Shown here piece by piece: positions 9,349-20,893 of a stretch of 64,000 bases of DNA. The position numbers were made by a program, and so were the translations under genes. This stretch comes from Sulfitobacter sp. HGT1 (GTDB lineage Bacteria; Pseudomonadota; Alphaproteobacteria; Rhodobacterales; Rhodobacteraceae), in contig NZ_BLWI01000012.1 in NCBI RefSeq assembly GCF_013282155.1, positions 62,001 through 126,000 on the forward strand. Reading direction: 5' to 3'. Under the pieces are notes generated by a model. That model saw only the letters and a list, made by a program, of their open reading frames with translations, made no database searches and had not been told where the DNA came from. Each line of letters opens with the position of its first letter. Positions within the stretch are counted from its first letter, which is position 1.

Positions 9349-9815
9349 CCGATCCGATTGCACCAAAGGGATTGGCGAAACGGTTCTGGGAGAAAAAGCC
9401 GCTTGCCCAGATGTCCCCCGCCGAGTGGGAAGCGCTGTGTGATGGCTGTGGCAAATGCTGCCTGAACAAGCTTGAGGATGAGGACACGCAGGAGGTCGCC
9501 TTGACCCGCGTGGCTTGCCGGTTGCTGGATGATTCGACCTGTCGCTGCACCCATTACGAAAACCGGCATCAGTTTGTCCCTGATTGCATCGTGCTCAAGC
9601 CGGAAAATCTGGATACACATGCCTATTGGATGCCGCTGACCTGCGCCTACCGGCTGCTGTGGGAGGGCAAGCCCTTGCATGACTGGCATCCGCTGATCTC
9701 CGGTGACCCCGACACTGTGCACACTGCCGGGATTTCTGTGCAATACAATACCGTATCCGAGTTCGACACCCCGTTCGAGGAATGGGAAGATCACATTATT
9801 GAGGAGCCGACCTGA
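9345..9815 (+). CDS. YcgN/UPF0260 cysteine-cluster protein
   Basis: A 156-residue protein of the YcgN (UPF0260) family. It is marked by a CxxCxxCC cluster (CDGCGKCC) near residue 30, further conserved Cys in TRVACRLLDDSTCRC and a Trp/His-rich C-terminal part (WEGKPLHDWHPLISGD). The cysteines suggest metal or Fe-S binding, but the function of the family is not known to me. Its ATG overlaps the ribF stop (ATGA) and its stop overlaps the next start (TGATG), so it is translationally coupled on both sides. Confidence 0.88.
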   Translation: MTDPIAPKGLAKRFWEKKPLAQMSPAEWEALCDGCGKCCLNKLEDEDTQEVALTRVACRLLDDSTCRCTHYENRHQFVPDCIVLKPENLDTHAYWMPLTCAYRLLWEGKPLHDWHPLISGDPDTVHTAGISVQYNTVSEFDTPFEEWEDHIIEEPT

Positions 9816-10852
9816 TGTTTTTTGCCTCTGACAATGCAGGCCCAGTTCATCCGCAGATCATGACGCGGCTGGTACAGGCCAACGAGGGGCACGCGATGCC
9901 CTATGGCAAGGATGCGATCATGGACGAGGTGCGCGATGCGATCCGCGCGGCGTTCGAGGCCCCTGAGGCGGCGGTTTATCTGGTGGCGACGGGCACGGCG
10001 GCCAATGCCCTGGCACTGGCCTGCTATACCCAGCCGTGGCAGACGATCTTCTGTTCGACGACATCCCACATCAATGAAGACGAATGCAATGCGCCCGAGT
10101 TCTATGCCGGTGCGGCCAAGCTGACGGTGATCGAGACCGACGACAAGATGACGCCGGATGCCTTGCGCCGCGCCATTGAAAAGCACCCTGACGGCAATGT
10201 GCATGCAGCGCAGCGCGGGCCGGTGTCGATCACCCAAGTGACCGAGCGCGGGTCGGTGCATACGCTGGACGAGATCCGCGCCCTGACGGCTGTGGCCAAG
10301 GACTATGACCTGCCCGTGCATCTGGATGGTGCGCGCTTTGCCAATGCGATGGTGGCGTTGGGCTGTACGCCGGCGGAAATGACATGGAAAGCCGGCGTTG
10401 ATGTGGTCAGTTTTGGCGGCACCAAGAATGGCTGCATGGGGGTCGAGGCCGTGGTGTTCTTTGACCCCGCCAAAGCCTGGGAGTTCGAATTGCGCCGCAA
10501 GCGTGGGGCGCATCTATTTTCAAAGCATCGTTTCCTGTCCGCGCAAATGGCGGGATACATGCAGGACGACCTGTGGATGACGATGGCACAGCAGGCCAAT
10601 GACAATGCCGCGCATCTTGTTGACGGGTTGCGCGCGGCGGGGGCTACGTTTCTGCACCAGCCCGATGCCAACATGGTTTTCGCCAGCTGGCCGCGCCGCA
10701 TTCACCAAAAGCTGCATGACGCGGGTGCCAAATATTACATCTGGAACGGGTCGCTTGACGGCGACGATCCCGAGGAATTCATCGGCGCGCGGCTGGTGTG
10801 CGACTGGTCGATCGGCAAGCCTGCAATCGACCAGTTTCTTTCACATTTCTAG
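9815..10852 (+). CDS. ltaE: Low-specificity L-threonine aldolase
   Basis: A 345-residue PLP enzyme of fold type I that cleaves L-threonine or L-allo-threonine to glycine and acetaldehyde. The start FFASDNAGPVHPQIM is family-typical; D171 in HLDGARFANA should contact the PLP ring nitrogen and K204 in SFGGTKNGCMG forms the Schiff base. It is of normal length. It is third in the ribF-ycgN-ltaE run, with its ATG overlapping the ycgN stop by one base. Other beta-hydroxy-amino-acid specificities are possible. Confidence 0.92.
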   Translation: MFFASDNAGPVHPQIMTRLVQANEGHAMPYGKDAIMDEVRDAIRAAFEAPEAAVYLVATGTAANALALACYTQPWQTIFCSTTSHINEDECNAPEFYAGAAKLTVIETDDKMTPDALRRAIEKHPDGNVHAAQRGPVSITQVTERGSVHTLDEIRALTAVAKDYDLPVHLDGARFANAMVALGCTPAEMTWKAGVDVVSFGGTKNGCMGVEAVVFFDPAKAWEFELRRKRGAHLFSKHRFLSAQMAGYMQDDLWMTMAQQANDNAAHLVDGLRAAGATFLHQPDANMVFASWPRRIHQKLHDAGAKYYIWNGSLDGDDPEEFIGARLVCDWSIGKPAIDQFLSHF

Positions 10853-10861
10853 GCGTTAGGT

Positions 10862-11644
10862 TTATGCCAGAAACGACCTAATTTCATCCGCGACGGCTGC
10901 GGGGTGGGTTAGCGGTGCCATGTGCCCTGCCCCCGCAACCGTTCGGCAGGTGACATTTGGCAGCCGTCTGGCCAGGGATTCGTTGATCGCAAAGGCCATA
11001 TCGCCCGACGTCGCGCCATCCATCAGCAGCACCGGCATTGTCGCCCGTTCGAACATTCCCGGCTTCAGCAGTCCGGCGCTGTCATCACGCAAAAACGGCT
11101 GGCTGGCTGGTACATAGTGGATGCGGTCAGCCATATACTGGCGCAGCTTTTCGGGCGTCTGTTCCCATCCGCTGCCATCGCCCCAGCCGGTGTTGAACAC
11201 GCGGGCGGCCTTCATCATGTCACCGCTTTGATAGGCCGCGTTGAAGGCGGCGCTGTTGCGGTCAGCGGCGGCAACGCGGTCAGGGTCATCCACCACGGCG
11301 GCGGCGAAATAGACCGGTTCGAACATGGTCAGGCTGCGCACCAGTTCAGGGCTTTCGATTGCCAGACGCAGGCCCACGGTCGCACCAAAGGAATGGCCGA
11401 TGATATCCATCGGTTCGGTCAACAACGCCCGCGCCATATCGGTGGCCACGTCATGCACGTTGCCCTGCCCGTCCCAGTCACCGGATTTCCCGTGGGAAGG
11501 CAGGTCATAGGCCAGCAGGGTCATATCATCGGACAAGGCCTCGGCCACGCCGCGCCATGCGACCGAATGGGCCAGGGTACAGTGAATGGCCAAGGCCTTG
11601 CGCGGACCACGACCAAAGCTGCGCGTAAAGGTGTCGAGGGTCAC
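10862..11644 (-). CDS. Alpha/beta-fold hydrolase
   Basis: A 260-residue serine hydrolase. The nucleophile elbow is GHSFG with S85, the oxyanion region is around IHCTLAHS, and the C-terminal catalytic His is in AGAGHMAPLTHP; the acid is probably the Asp in LLMDGATSGD. The start is a GTG at 11644 whose bases overlap the stop of the upstream isomerase gene (GTGA), so the two are co-translated. The substrate is unknown; pairing with a 2-hydroxychromene-carboxylate isomerase homologue suggests small-molecule or aromatic degradation. Confidence 0.85.
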   Translation of the reverse strand: MTLDTFTRSFGRGPRKALAIHCTLAHSVAWRGVAEALSDDMTLLAYDLPSHGKSGDWDGQGNVHDVATDMARALLTEPMDIIGHSFGATVGLRLAIESPELVRSLTMFEPVYFAAAVVDDPDRVAAADRNSAAFNAAYQSGDMMKAARVFNTGWGDGSGWEQTPEKLRQYMADRIHYVPASQPFLRDDSAGLLKPGMFERATMPVLLMDGATSGDMAFAINESLARRLPNVTCRTVAGAGHMAPLTHPAAVADEIRSFLA

Positions 11645-12237
11645 AGACGACCGTCCAGATGCATTTCAAGGTCTTCGAGACGGTCCTGGCCCCAGAACTT
11701 CTGGCCATCTTCAAGGATATAGAACGGCGCACCGAACACGCCTTTTTCGACCGCTTCCTCCAGATTGCGGGCATAGGTATCCGCCCCTTTCAGCAACCCT
11801 TTGTCAGCGATGGCGGGGTCAAATCCGGCCTTGGCAAGACAATCGCGGACCACATCGTCTTGGGCGATATCGCGGTCCTCGACCCAGACGGCATGCATGA
11901 TCAGCTGGCACAGCTTGCCGACATCGCCGCCTTCGTCCTGGGCTGCAATGATCGCATAGGATGACGGTGCGCCGTTGGTGGGCCAGAACGCCGGTTGCAG
12001 CTTGAAGGGCATCCCCAGTTTCTTGGCCTGGCGCGGCAATTCCATCGCGCGATATGCCTGCCGACTGGGATGGCGGTCTTTTGGCGGCTGGCCCCCGGTG
12101 CGGCCAAATGCCGTAATCAGATCGAAGGGTTTATAGGTGATCGTCGCATTATGCTTTGACGCGATTTCCTCAAGCCGATTACCCGCTAAGTAGGCATATG
12201 GCGAAAGTGTTGCAAAAAAATAGTCGATATGGGGCAT
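11641..12237 (-). CDS. 2-hydroxychromene-2-carboxylate isomerase family protein (DsbA fold)
   Basis: A 198-residue thioredoxin/DsbA-fold protein like the glutathione-dependent HCCA isomerases and kappa-class GSTs. It begins HIDYFFATLSPYAYLAGNRL, with the expected active Ser at position 12 in place of a CxxC, and has the family end FGAPFYILEDGQKFWGQDRLEDLE. The ATG at 12237 gives normal length. It is upstream of and overlaps the alpha/beta hydrolase gene. The true substrate may not be a naphthalene metabolite; many genomes carry such homologues. Confidence 0.88.
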   Translation of the reverse strand: MPHIDYFFATLSPYAYLAGNRLEEIASKHNATITYKPFDLITAFGRTGGQPPKDRHPSRQAYRAMELPRQAKKLGMPFKLQPAFWPTNGAPSSYAIIAAQDEGGDVGKLCQLIMHAVWVEDRDIAQDDVVRDCLAKAGFDPAIADKGLLKGADTYARNLEEAVEKGVFGAPFYILEDGQKFWGQDRLEDLEMHLDGRL

Positions 12238-12346
12238 TAAGGTCTCCGATCCCGTCCTGTGCAGCTTTGCCAGACGGTAAGGTCATGTTAAGCGGTGTCA
12301 ACGTCACGATTCTGTAACATGTTATGCAACCGGGGACCCTTTGCAC

Positions 12347-13366
12347 ATGGCTCAAACATCTGAACCGAAACTGATCTCGGGTAATGCAAACATGCCACTG
12401 GCAAAAGCGATTGCACGGCGCATGTCGCTGCACCGCGGTGTCAACGTCGGACTGGTCAATGCACGGGTGGAACGTTTCAACGACAGCGAGATTTTTGTCG
12501 AAGTGTTCGAGAACGTGCGCGGCGAGGATATGTTCATCATCCAGCCAACATCTAACCCCGCAAACGATAACCTGATGGAACTGCTGGTCATGGCCGATGC
12601 GCTGCGCCGGTCATCCGCTGCGCGTGTCACAGCCGTGTTGCCCTATTTCGGCTATGCCCGCCAGGACCGCCGCACCAAGGCGCGTACCCCCATCACAGCC
12701 AAGCTGGTCGCCAATATGATGGTCGGCACAGGCATTGAGCGTATTCTGACAATGGATTTGCACGCCGCGCAGATTCAGGGCTTTTTCGATATTCCGGTCG
12801 ACAACCTTTATGCGTCGCCTGTTTTCGCGCTTGATATCAAGAACGAGTTCAAGGACCGCATGGACGAGCTGATGGTGATTTCGCCTGATGTTGGCGGTGT
12901 TGCACGGGCCCGCGAACTGGCCAAGCGCATCAACTCCCCCCTTGCGATCGTGGACAAGCGCCGCGAAAAAGCGGGCGAAGTATCTGAAATGACCGTGATC
13001 GGTGATGTGACTGGCAAAGTCTGCCTGATCGTGGACGACATCTGCGATACGGCTGGTACGCTGTGCAAGGCGGCAGAGGTTCTGTTGGAAGCCGGTGCCA
13101 AGGAAGTGCATTCCTACATCAGCCACGGCGTCATGTCTGGCCCAGCGGTTCAGCGCATCAAGGATTCGGTGATGAAGTCACTGGTCATCACCGACAGCAT
13201 CCAGCCGACCGAAGCGGTCAAGCAGGCTGAAAACATCCGAATCGTGCCAACCGCGCCGATCTTTGCACAGGCGATTTTGAACATCTGGAACGGCACATCC
13301 GTGTCCTCCCTGTTTGACGCAGAATCCCTGGAGCCGATCTATGACGGCATGTACAATCCAAGCTAA
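12347..13366 (+). CDS. prs: Ribose-phosphate pyrophosphokinase
   Basis: A 339-residue PRPP synthetase that transfers pyrophosphate from ATP to ribose 5-phosphate, feeding purine, pyrimidine, histidine, tryptophan and NAD synthesis. The PRPP-binding loop [13 protein letters not shown], the flexible-loop [12 protein letters not shown] stretch and the [14 protein letters not shown] helix are all present. It is slightly longer than the E. coli enzyme. The ATG at 12347 is preferred over the in-frame TTG six bases earlier. It is monocistronic and convergent with the H-type lectin gene. Confidence 0.97.
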   Translation: MAQTSEPKLISGNANMPLAKAIARRMSLHRGVNVGLVNARVERFNDSEIFVEVFENVRGEDMFIIQPTSNPANDNLMELLVMADALRRSSAARVTAVLPYFGYARQDRRTKARTPITAKLVANMMVGTGIERILTMDLHAAQIQGFFDIPVDNLYASPVFALDIKNEFKDRMDELMVISPDVGGVARARELAKRINSPLAIVDKRREKAGEVSEMTVIGDVTGKVCLIVDDICDTAGTLCKAAEVLLEAGAKEVHSYISHGVMSGPAVQRIKDSVMKSLVITDSIQPTEAVKQAENIRIVPTAPIFAQAILNIWNGTSVSSLFDAESLEPIYDGMYNPS

Positions 13367-13384
13367 GCTAAGTTTCAGGGGCGT

Positions 13385-13735
13385 CTAATAGACGTCCCAG
13401 TCTTCCTCTTGGGGAAGCGGGCCAATCGCGAACCACGCGATCCTGACACGTGCCACACGCGTGTCGCCCCATGTTCTGAACACCAGATCAAAACCGTCTT
13501 CGGCAATATTCTCGGACCGCAGATCGGCCCGCATCACCGTGGCATTATCCACGTCCCACAGCGCCAAGGAGGCCTGAACCGTCGGGATATCCTTGAACGG
13601 GGTGGAAAAGATAATATGCTGACGGCGTTCGCGCTGACCTTTGCCAGTCCACATTTCGCCGCCATCTTCAAAGTCCGAGAAAAGCACGGTTTCCCCGCTT
13701 TCAACGCCTACGGTATTTCCATTCATCCGGTTCAT
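13385..13735 (-). CDS. H-type lectin domain protein
   Basis: A 116-residue protein whose central part (IIFSTPFKDIPTVQASLALWD through VARVRIAWFAIGP) matches the H-type lectin pattern known from snail agglutinins: the PF..P.V strand, an aromatic GFDLVFRTW strand and a final V-x-x-W-x-AIG. There is no signal peptide, so it would be cytosolic unless exported otherwise. Sugar binding is inferred from the family only. It follows the prs gene convergently with a short gap and lies downstream of the ATP synthase operon behind a terminator. Confidence 0.75.
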   Translation of the reverse strand: MNRMNGNTVGVESGETVLFSDFEDGGEMWTGKGQRERRQHIIFSTPFKDIPTVQASLALWDVDNATVMRADLRSENIAEDGFDLVFRTWGDTRVARVRIAWFAIGPLPQEEDWDVY

Positions 13736-13804
13736 TGAGCGACACTTTTCCGTAACTCGTTATTCGTGCAGATTTAATGATCTTAGTGACGGTATCCAAA
13801 ACAG

Positions 13805-13831
13805 AAAAGGCCCCGCAGTGCGAGGCCTTTT
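13805..13831 (-). terminator. Terminator of the atp operon
   Basis: AAAAGGCC and GGCCTTTT form the outer stem around CGC-AGT-GCG; on the minus strand the hairpin is followed by TTTTCTGTTTT. It lies 23 bases downstream of the atpC stop and is symmetrical enough to act in both directions. Confidence 0.85.
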
Positions 13832-13853
13832 AATCACTATATCGACTTGGTGG

Positions 13854-14291
13854 TCAAAGGTTTGCTTGTTTACTGGTCAAACCGATGTGATCCCCAAGAG
13901 CAACCATATCAGACAGCAGCTTGGCTGCGTCATCTACGGGGCCCGGCTCGTTGACAAAGTTGTCTTTGGCCGTCGCGTACATTGTTTTGGCTTCTTCCAT
14001 CATCTCGTCCAGATGCGCTTGGGTCATGTCACCCTTGGGCACGGCACGTTCGGCAAGAACCGACACACCATTGGCTGAGATTTCGGCAAAGCCGCCTGTA
14101 ACAACGTATTCCGTAGCACCTTCCGGGCCTTCAACACGCAGCACACCGGGGCGCAACGTGGTGATCGTGGGGGCATGATCAGCCATAGCTGTCATGTCCC
14201 CATCAGACCCTGGAATCTGAACGGCCGTCACCTGCATCGAGGCCAGCCGCCGCTCTGGCGAAACGAGGTCGAATTGCATTGTGTCTGCCAT
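13854..14291 (-). CDS. atpC: ATP synthase F1 epsilon subunit
   Basis: A 145-residue epsilon subunit, part of the central stalk that couples rotation to catalysis and can inhibit ATP hydrolysis. The N-terminal beta-sandwich is typical ([40 protein letters not shown]). The ATG at 14291 has GGAG eight bases upstream; an internal ATG four codons later is less well placed. The helical C-terminal arm is somewhat acidic and ends SKQANL. It is the last gene of atpHAGDC, 12 bases behind atpD, followed by a terminator. Confidence 0.96.
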   Translation of the reverse strand: MADTMQFDLVSPERRLASMQVTAVQIPGSDGDMTAMADHAPTITTLRPGVLRVEGPEGATEYVVTGGFAEISANGVSVLAERAVPKGDMTQAHLDEMMEEAKTMYATAKDNFVNEPGPVDDAAKLLSDMVALGDHIGLTSKQANL

Positions 14292-14303
14292 TGTCAGCGC
14301 TCC

Positions 14304-16626
<2,323 letters not shown>

Positions 16627-16640
16627 CTGCCTTCCCTCCC

Positions 16641-18179
16641 TTAAGCGAAGTCAGCGGCGAAAGATTCGATGGCGGCTTTGATCTTGTCTTCCAACTCATC
16701 CTTCACCTTGCGATCGTTTTCGGTGATGTCTTTCATCAGATCAGCGTGCTTGCTGCGCAGGTGCGCCAGCAGGCCAGCTTCAAAGCGACCGACTTGCTTG
16801 ACGTCGATCTTGTCAAGGAAGCCTTTTGTACCCGCATAGATGACGCAGACGATTTCTGCGTTGGTCAGTGGGGAGTACTGTGGCTGCTTCATCAGTTCTG
16901 TCAGACGTGCACCACGGGCCAGCAACTGCTGTGTGGACGCATCAAGGTCGGAACCGAACTGAGCAAAGGCCGCCATTTCGCGGTACTGAGCCAAGGACAG
17001 CTTAACCGGACCAGCAACAGAAGACATTGCTTTGGTTTGAGCCGAGGAGCCAACGCGCGAAACCGACAGACCGGTGTTCACAGCAGGGCGGATGCCTTGG
17101 TAGAACAGTTCGGTTTCAAGGAAGATCTGACCGTCGGTGATCGAAATCACGTTTGTCGGAATAAACGCCGAAACGTCGCCGCCTTGGGTTTCGATGATCG
17201 GCAGAGCAGTCAACGAGCCGTTACCAGCCGCATCGCCCAGCTTGGCGGAACGCTCAAGCAACCGGGAGTGAAGATAGAAAACGTCACCTGGGTAAGCTTC
17301 GCGGCCGGGTGGACGACGCAGCAACAGGGACATCTGACGGTAAGAAACAGCCTGCTTGGACAAGTCATCATAGATGATCAAAGCGTGGCGGCCGTTGTCG
17401 CGGAAGAATTCCGCCATGGCTGTCGCAGAGTAAGGCGCGAGGTACTGCATTGGTGCAGGCTCGGACGCTGTTGCGGCAACAACGATGGAATATTCAATCG
17501 CGCCGGTTTCTTCGAGCTTTTTAACAAGCTGGGCAACTGTCGAACGCTTTTGACCGATCGCAACGTACACGCAGTACATTTTCTTGCTCTCGTCGTCGCC
17601 AGCGGCGGCGTTGACTTGCTGTTGGTTCAGGATCGCGTCAAGTGCGACAGCTGTTTTACCAGTCTGACGGTCACCAATGATCAATTCGCGCTGGCCACGG
17701 CCAACGGGGATCATCGCGTCAACGGACTTGAGGCCCGTCGCCATTGGTTCGTGAACCGATTTACGTGGGATAATGCCGGGGGCTTTAACATCTGCAAGGC
17801 CACGCTCTGTGGATGCGATGGGGCCTTTGCCGTCAATGGGGTTACCCAGACCGTCAACAACACGACCCAGCAGGCCGTTGCCGATTGGCACGTCCACGAT
17901 GGAGTTGGTGCGCTTGACTGTGTCGCCTTCTTTGATGTCCCGGTCGGAACCAAAGATAACAACACCGACGTTGTCGGTTTCAAGGTTCAGGGCCATGCCC
18001 ATGATGCCACCGGGGAATTCGACCATCTCGCCGGCTTGGACGTTGTCCAGACCGTATACACGAGCGATACCATCGCCGACGGACAGAACCCGGCCAACTT
18101 CGGCTACTTCTGCTTCTTGACCAAAGTTCTTGATCTGGTCCTTAAGGATCGCAGAAATTTCTGCAGCTTGGATACCCAT
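16641..18179 (-). CDS. atpA: ATP synthase F1 alpha subunit
   Basis: A 512-residue non-catalytic alpha subunit. The Walker A loop is [16 protein letters not shown] and the arginine-finger region is [16 protein letters not shown]. The N-terminus [19 protein letters not shown] is standard. The start codon follows the atpH stop codon with no gap, which suggests translational coupling. Codon bias is strong, leaving a stop-free frame of about 700 codons on the opposite strand that should not be annotated. Confidence 0.99.
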   Translation of the reverse strand: MGIQAAEISAILKDQIKNFGQEAEVAEVGRVLSVGDGIARVYGLDNVQAGEMVEFPGGIMGMALNLETDNVGVVIFGSDRDIKEGDTVKRTNSIVDVPIGNGLLGRVVDGLGNPIDGKGPIASTERGLADVKAPGIIPRKSVHEPMATGLKSVDAMIPVGRGQRELIIGDRQTGKTAVALDAILNQQQVNAAAGDDESKKMYCVYVAIGQKRSTVAQLVKKLEETGAIEYSIVVAATASEPAPMQYLAPYSATAMAEFFRDNGRHALIIYDDLSKQAVSYRQMSLLLRRPPGREAYPGDVFYLHSRLLERSAKLGDAAGNGSLTALPIIETQGGDVSAFIPTNVISITDGQIFLETELFYQGIRPAVNTGLSVSRVGSSAQTKAMSSVAGPVKLSLAQYREMAAFAQFGSDLDASTQQLLARGARLTELMKQPQYSPLTNAEIVCVIYAGTKGFLDKIDVKQVGRFEAGLLAHLRSKHADLMKDITENDRKVKDELEDKIKAAIESFAADFA

Positions 18180-18740
18180 TTATCCGACCTCTTTCATTAC
18201 ATTCTGGAGGGAATTGAGCTTTGCGCGGATCGACGTGTCGATCATCTTGGAGCCCACTTTGACGATAAGACCACCGATGAGGGATTCATCAACGGTCGCA
18301 TTCAACGTTACTTTTTTGCCGGTTGTCGCAGCAAGCGACTTGGACAATTTATCAGATTGCGCCTTGGTAAGCGCCTTGGCCGAAACCACATCAGCTGTGA
18401 CTTCACCCTTTTCCACCGCGATGATTTCGCGCAGGTTCTGGATCAGCTGGGGCAGAACAAACAAGCGACGCTTGTTTGCCATCAATTCCAGCGTTTTAGA
18501 CATTGTATCAGACAGACCCATCTTTTTGGCGATGGCGCTGATAGAGGAAGCCTGCTGTTCGCGCGTGTAGATCGGCGAATGGATCAGGTCCCGGAAATCT
18601 TCGCTGTCAGCCAAAGAGGCTTGCAGCGCATCAAGATCGGTTTCAATCTGTGGAAGGGTTTTGGCCTCAGAGGCCAGTTCATACACGGCAGTCGCATAAC
18701 GATTTGCGATACCTGTAGAGATTGATGCTGTTTCGGACAC
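18180..18740 (-). CDS. atpH: ATP synthase F1 delta subunit
   Basis: A 186-residue delta (OSCP) subunit linking F1 to the peripheral stalk. The conserved start SISTGIANRYATAVYELA and C-terminal DESLIGGLIVKVGSKMIDTSI are clear. I choose the GTG at 18740 (reading MSETASIS) because GAGAGG lies six bases upstream; the ATG at 18746 directly abuts that site. It is first in the operon. A -10-like TATACT is present on the minus strand at 18876-18871 with no convincing -35. The Fo genes must lie elsewhere, as usual in alphaproteobacteria. Confidence 0.95.
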   Translation of the reverse strand: MSETASISTGIANRYATAVYELASEAKTLPQIETDLDALQASLADSEDFRDLIHSPIYTREQQASSISAIAKKMGLSDTMSKTLELMANKRRLFVLPQLIQNLREIIAVEKGEVTADVVSAKALTKAQSDKLSKSLAATTGKKVTLNATVDESLIGGLIVKVGSKMIDTSIRAKLNSLQNVMKEVG

Positions 18741-19016
18741 GTCCATCCTCTCGTACGTCAGTGCCGGATATGCGAATAACTCGCGTCACCGGGGTGTTGG
18801 CGCGGCTTGAATTAACCCAAGACGTCTAAATCAGGGCCGATGTAGCAGACAGGTTTGCGTCCCGCAACACAGTATAGTGAGGTTCTGACCTGAAACCGCC
18901 CCTTATTCTTATTGCCCCTTTAAACTGCGACGCTTTGACCCGTTTTATCCGGCAGATCACAGGGCGTGTACTGTCGTTTACCACTTAGTAACGATTCTTC
19001 CCAACCCTTTAAGGCA

Positions 19017-19763
19017 TCAAACGGGCTTCACCGTTGGTGCCCCCACCCCTTCCAGCATCCGGATCGACCGGCGCACGCCTTTGCGCTCCACCTTGCCCTT
19101 GGGCGGATAGACCAGTTTTGTCACTTCGACCATGAATGCGCCGCCGGCCATCATGGTGGGAACATGACGGCCGACTTTCTCGAACAGCTTTCCAGACCGC
19201 ATCCAGACCCGGCGCGTGGACGGCATCTGGTACAGCGCGCCCAGTTGCCGTTCGGGCAAAAACTGGTGCTTGCGCAATTGCGCCTCAAGCTGGCTCAGCG
19301 AATAGGGCCGCCCATAGCCAAAGGGCGTGATGTCGCGCCGCGCCCACAGCCCCGCCCGGTTGGGCACGATAAACAACGCCCTGCCCCCCGGCCCCAACAC
19401 GCGCCAGCATTCCTCAAGCAGATCCCCCTGCCTGTCCGACGTCTCGAGCCCGTGCAGCAAGACCAGCTTGTCCACATGCCCGGTTTCAATCGGCCACAGC
19501 GTTTCTTCGGTCAGCACCGATGTGTTTGCCATACCGGCAGGCCAGGGCATTACCCCCTGCGGGCCGGGCATCAGGGTCATCACCCTGCGTGCATCCGCCA
19601 GATAGGGCCGCAGCAACGGCGCGGCAAAGCCAAAGCCGACAACGGTCTGGCCTTTCGCTTCTGGCCACAGCTCAAGCATACGGCTGCGCAGCGAAAATTG
19701 CGCCGCCCGGCCAAGCGCACTGCGATAATAGAAGTTGCGCAAATCTTGTACGTCAAGATGCAT
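19017..19763 (-). CDS. Class I SAM-dependent methyltransferase
   Basis: A 248-residue methyltransferase-like protein beginning [19 protein letters not shown]. The SAM motif I region ([17 protein letters not shown]) is degenerate, but the post-motif strand [11 protein letters not shown] and [19 protein letters not shown] (motif III) are typical. The C-terminal basic tail is unusual. The ATG at 19763 is chosen over a GTG 22 codons upstream because the conserved sequence starts there. The substrate is unknown. It is divergent from gloB, a layout I associate with Rhodobacteraceae. Confidence 0.78.
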   Translation of the reverse strand: MHLDVQDLRNFYYRSALGRAAQFSLRSRMLELWPEAKGQTVVGFGFAAPLLRPYLADARRVMTLMPGPQGVMPWPAGMANTSVLTEETLWPIETGHVDKLVLLHGLETSDRQGDLLEECWRVLGPGGRALFIVPNRAGLWARRDITPFGYGRPYSLSQLEAQLRKHQFLPERQLGALYQMPSTRRVWMRSGKLFEKVGRHVPTMMAGGAFMVEVTKLVYPPKGKVERKGVRRSIRMLEGVGAPTVKPV

Positions 19764-19950
19764 GAGATCGGCCTTTTCTCGGAACGGATGCCTCGACCTT
19801 AGCGCGAACCGATCATTTGCAAAAGCCACATGCAGACCCCTGCCTGTTTTAGCGTCGGGCGCAATCTTGCCGGTCGATCGGGTGTTATGGCCTTGCCCCC
19901 CGGTGTGTGGCCATTACTATCTATCCAAACACCACGACAGGAGCCCCACC

Positions 19951-20718
19951 ATGCCATTCGATCTAGTCACCATTCCCTGCCTGTCGGACAACTATGCCTT
20001 TTTGCTGCGCGATCAGCAAAGCGGTGCCGTCGCCCTGATCGACGTGCCCGAAGCGGCCCCCATCTCGGCCAAGTTAAAAGAACTCGGCTGGACGCTGTCT
20101 GAGATCTGGCTGACCCATCACCACCCCGACCACATCCAAGGGGTGCCCGATCTGACCGCCGAACATCCCGCACGCATTCTGGGGGCCAAGGCCGACGCCC
20201 ACCGCCTGCCCGCGCTGGATCACGCCCTGACCGATGGCGAGACCTTTCAATTTGCGGGCCACGATGTGCAGGTGATGGATGTATCGGGACATACCGTGGG
20301 CCATATCGCGCTCTATGTGGCGGATGCGAAATGTGTCTTTACCGCCGACAGCCTGATGGCGCTTGGCTGTGGTCGCCTGTTTGAGGGCACGCCTGCGCAG
20401 ATGTGGGCCAGCATGCAAAAGCTGATGAAGCTGCCCCAGGACACGACAGTTTGTTCGGGCCATGAATACACCCAATCCAATGCAAAATTCGCCCTGACGG
20501 TTGATCCTGAAAATCCGGCTCTTATATCTCGTTCAAGAGAAATCGATCAGGCGCGCAAGGATGGCGTGCCGACGGTGCCCTCGACGCTATCGACGGAACT
20601 TCAAACCAACCCGTTTCTGCGCCCCGCCGATCCTGGCATCCGCGCGCAGCTGGGAATGGAAAACGCCACCGACACAGATGTGTTTGCCGAAATCCGCGCG
20701 CGCAAAGATCGCTTCTGA
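19951..20718 (+). CDS. gloB: Hydroxyacylglutathione hydrolase (glyoxalase II)
   Basis: A 255-residue metallo-beta-lactamase-fold enzyme that hydrolyses S-lactoylglutathione to lactate and glutathione in methylglyoxal detoxification. The metal motif THHHPDH is present, followed by the second-site residues in SGHTVGHIALYV and FTADSL, and the C-terminal GHEYTQSNAKFA region that binds glutathione. The ATG at 19951 has AGGAG seven bases upstream. It is monocistronic and divergent from the methyltransferase gene. Confidence 0.95.
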   Translation: MPFDLVTIPCLSDNYAFLLRDQQSGAVALIDVPEAAPISAKLKELGWTLSEIWLTHHHPDHIQGVPDLTAEHPARILGAKADAHRLPALDHALTDGETFQFAGHDVQVMDVSGHTVGHIALYVADAKCVFTADSLMALGCGRLFEGTPAQMWASMQKLMKLPQDTTVCSGHEYTQSNAKFALTVDPENPALISRSREIDQARKDGVPTVPSTLSTELQTNPFLRPADPGIRAQLGMENATDTDVFAEIRARKDRF

Positions 20719-20791
20719 ACGCCGCACTCATGGTCGAAAAATGTCGTTCACGATAAATGTGACGATATAATTGCAAAAAAGCCTTGAAGCT

Positions 20792-20821
20792 TTGCCATGA
20801 TCAACCAAACTCTAATACTAT
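20792..20821 (+). promoter_or_regulatory. Candidate clpA promoter
   Basis: TTGCCA (20792-20797), 18 bases, then TACTAT (20816-20821); each hexamer differs from the sigma-70 consensus at one position. A transcript would start near 20828, giving a leader of about 65 bases before the GTG start of clpA. Confidence 0.5.
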
Positions 20822-20893
20822 GAGGCCATGTTCGGCTGAGGCGCGCCCCATCCCGGGTCACCGAACCGACACAGATCGAAAAGGAGCACGCCC

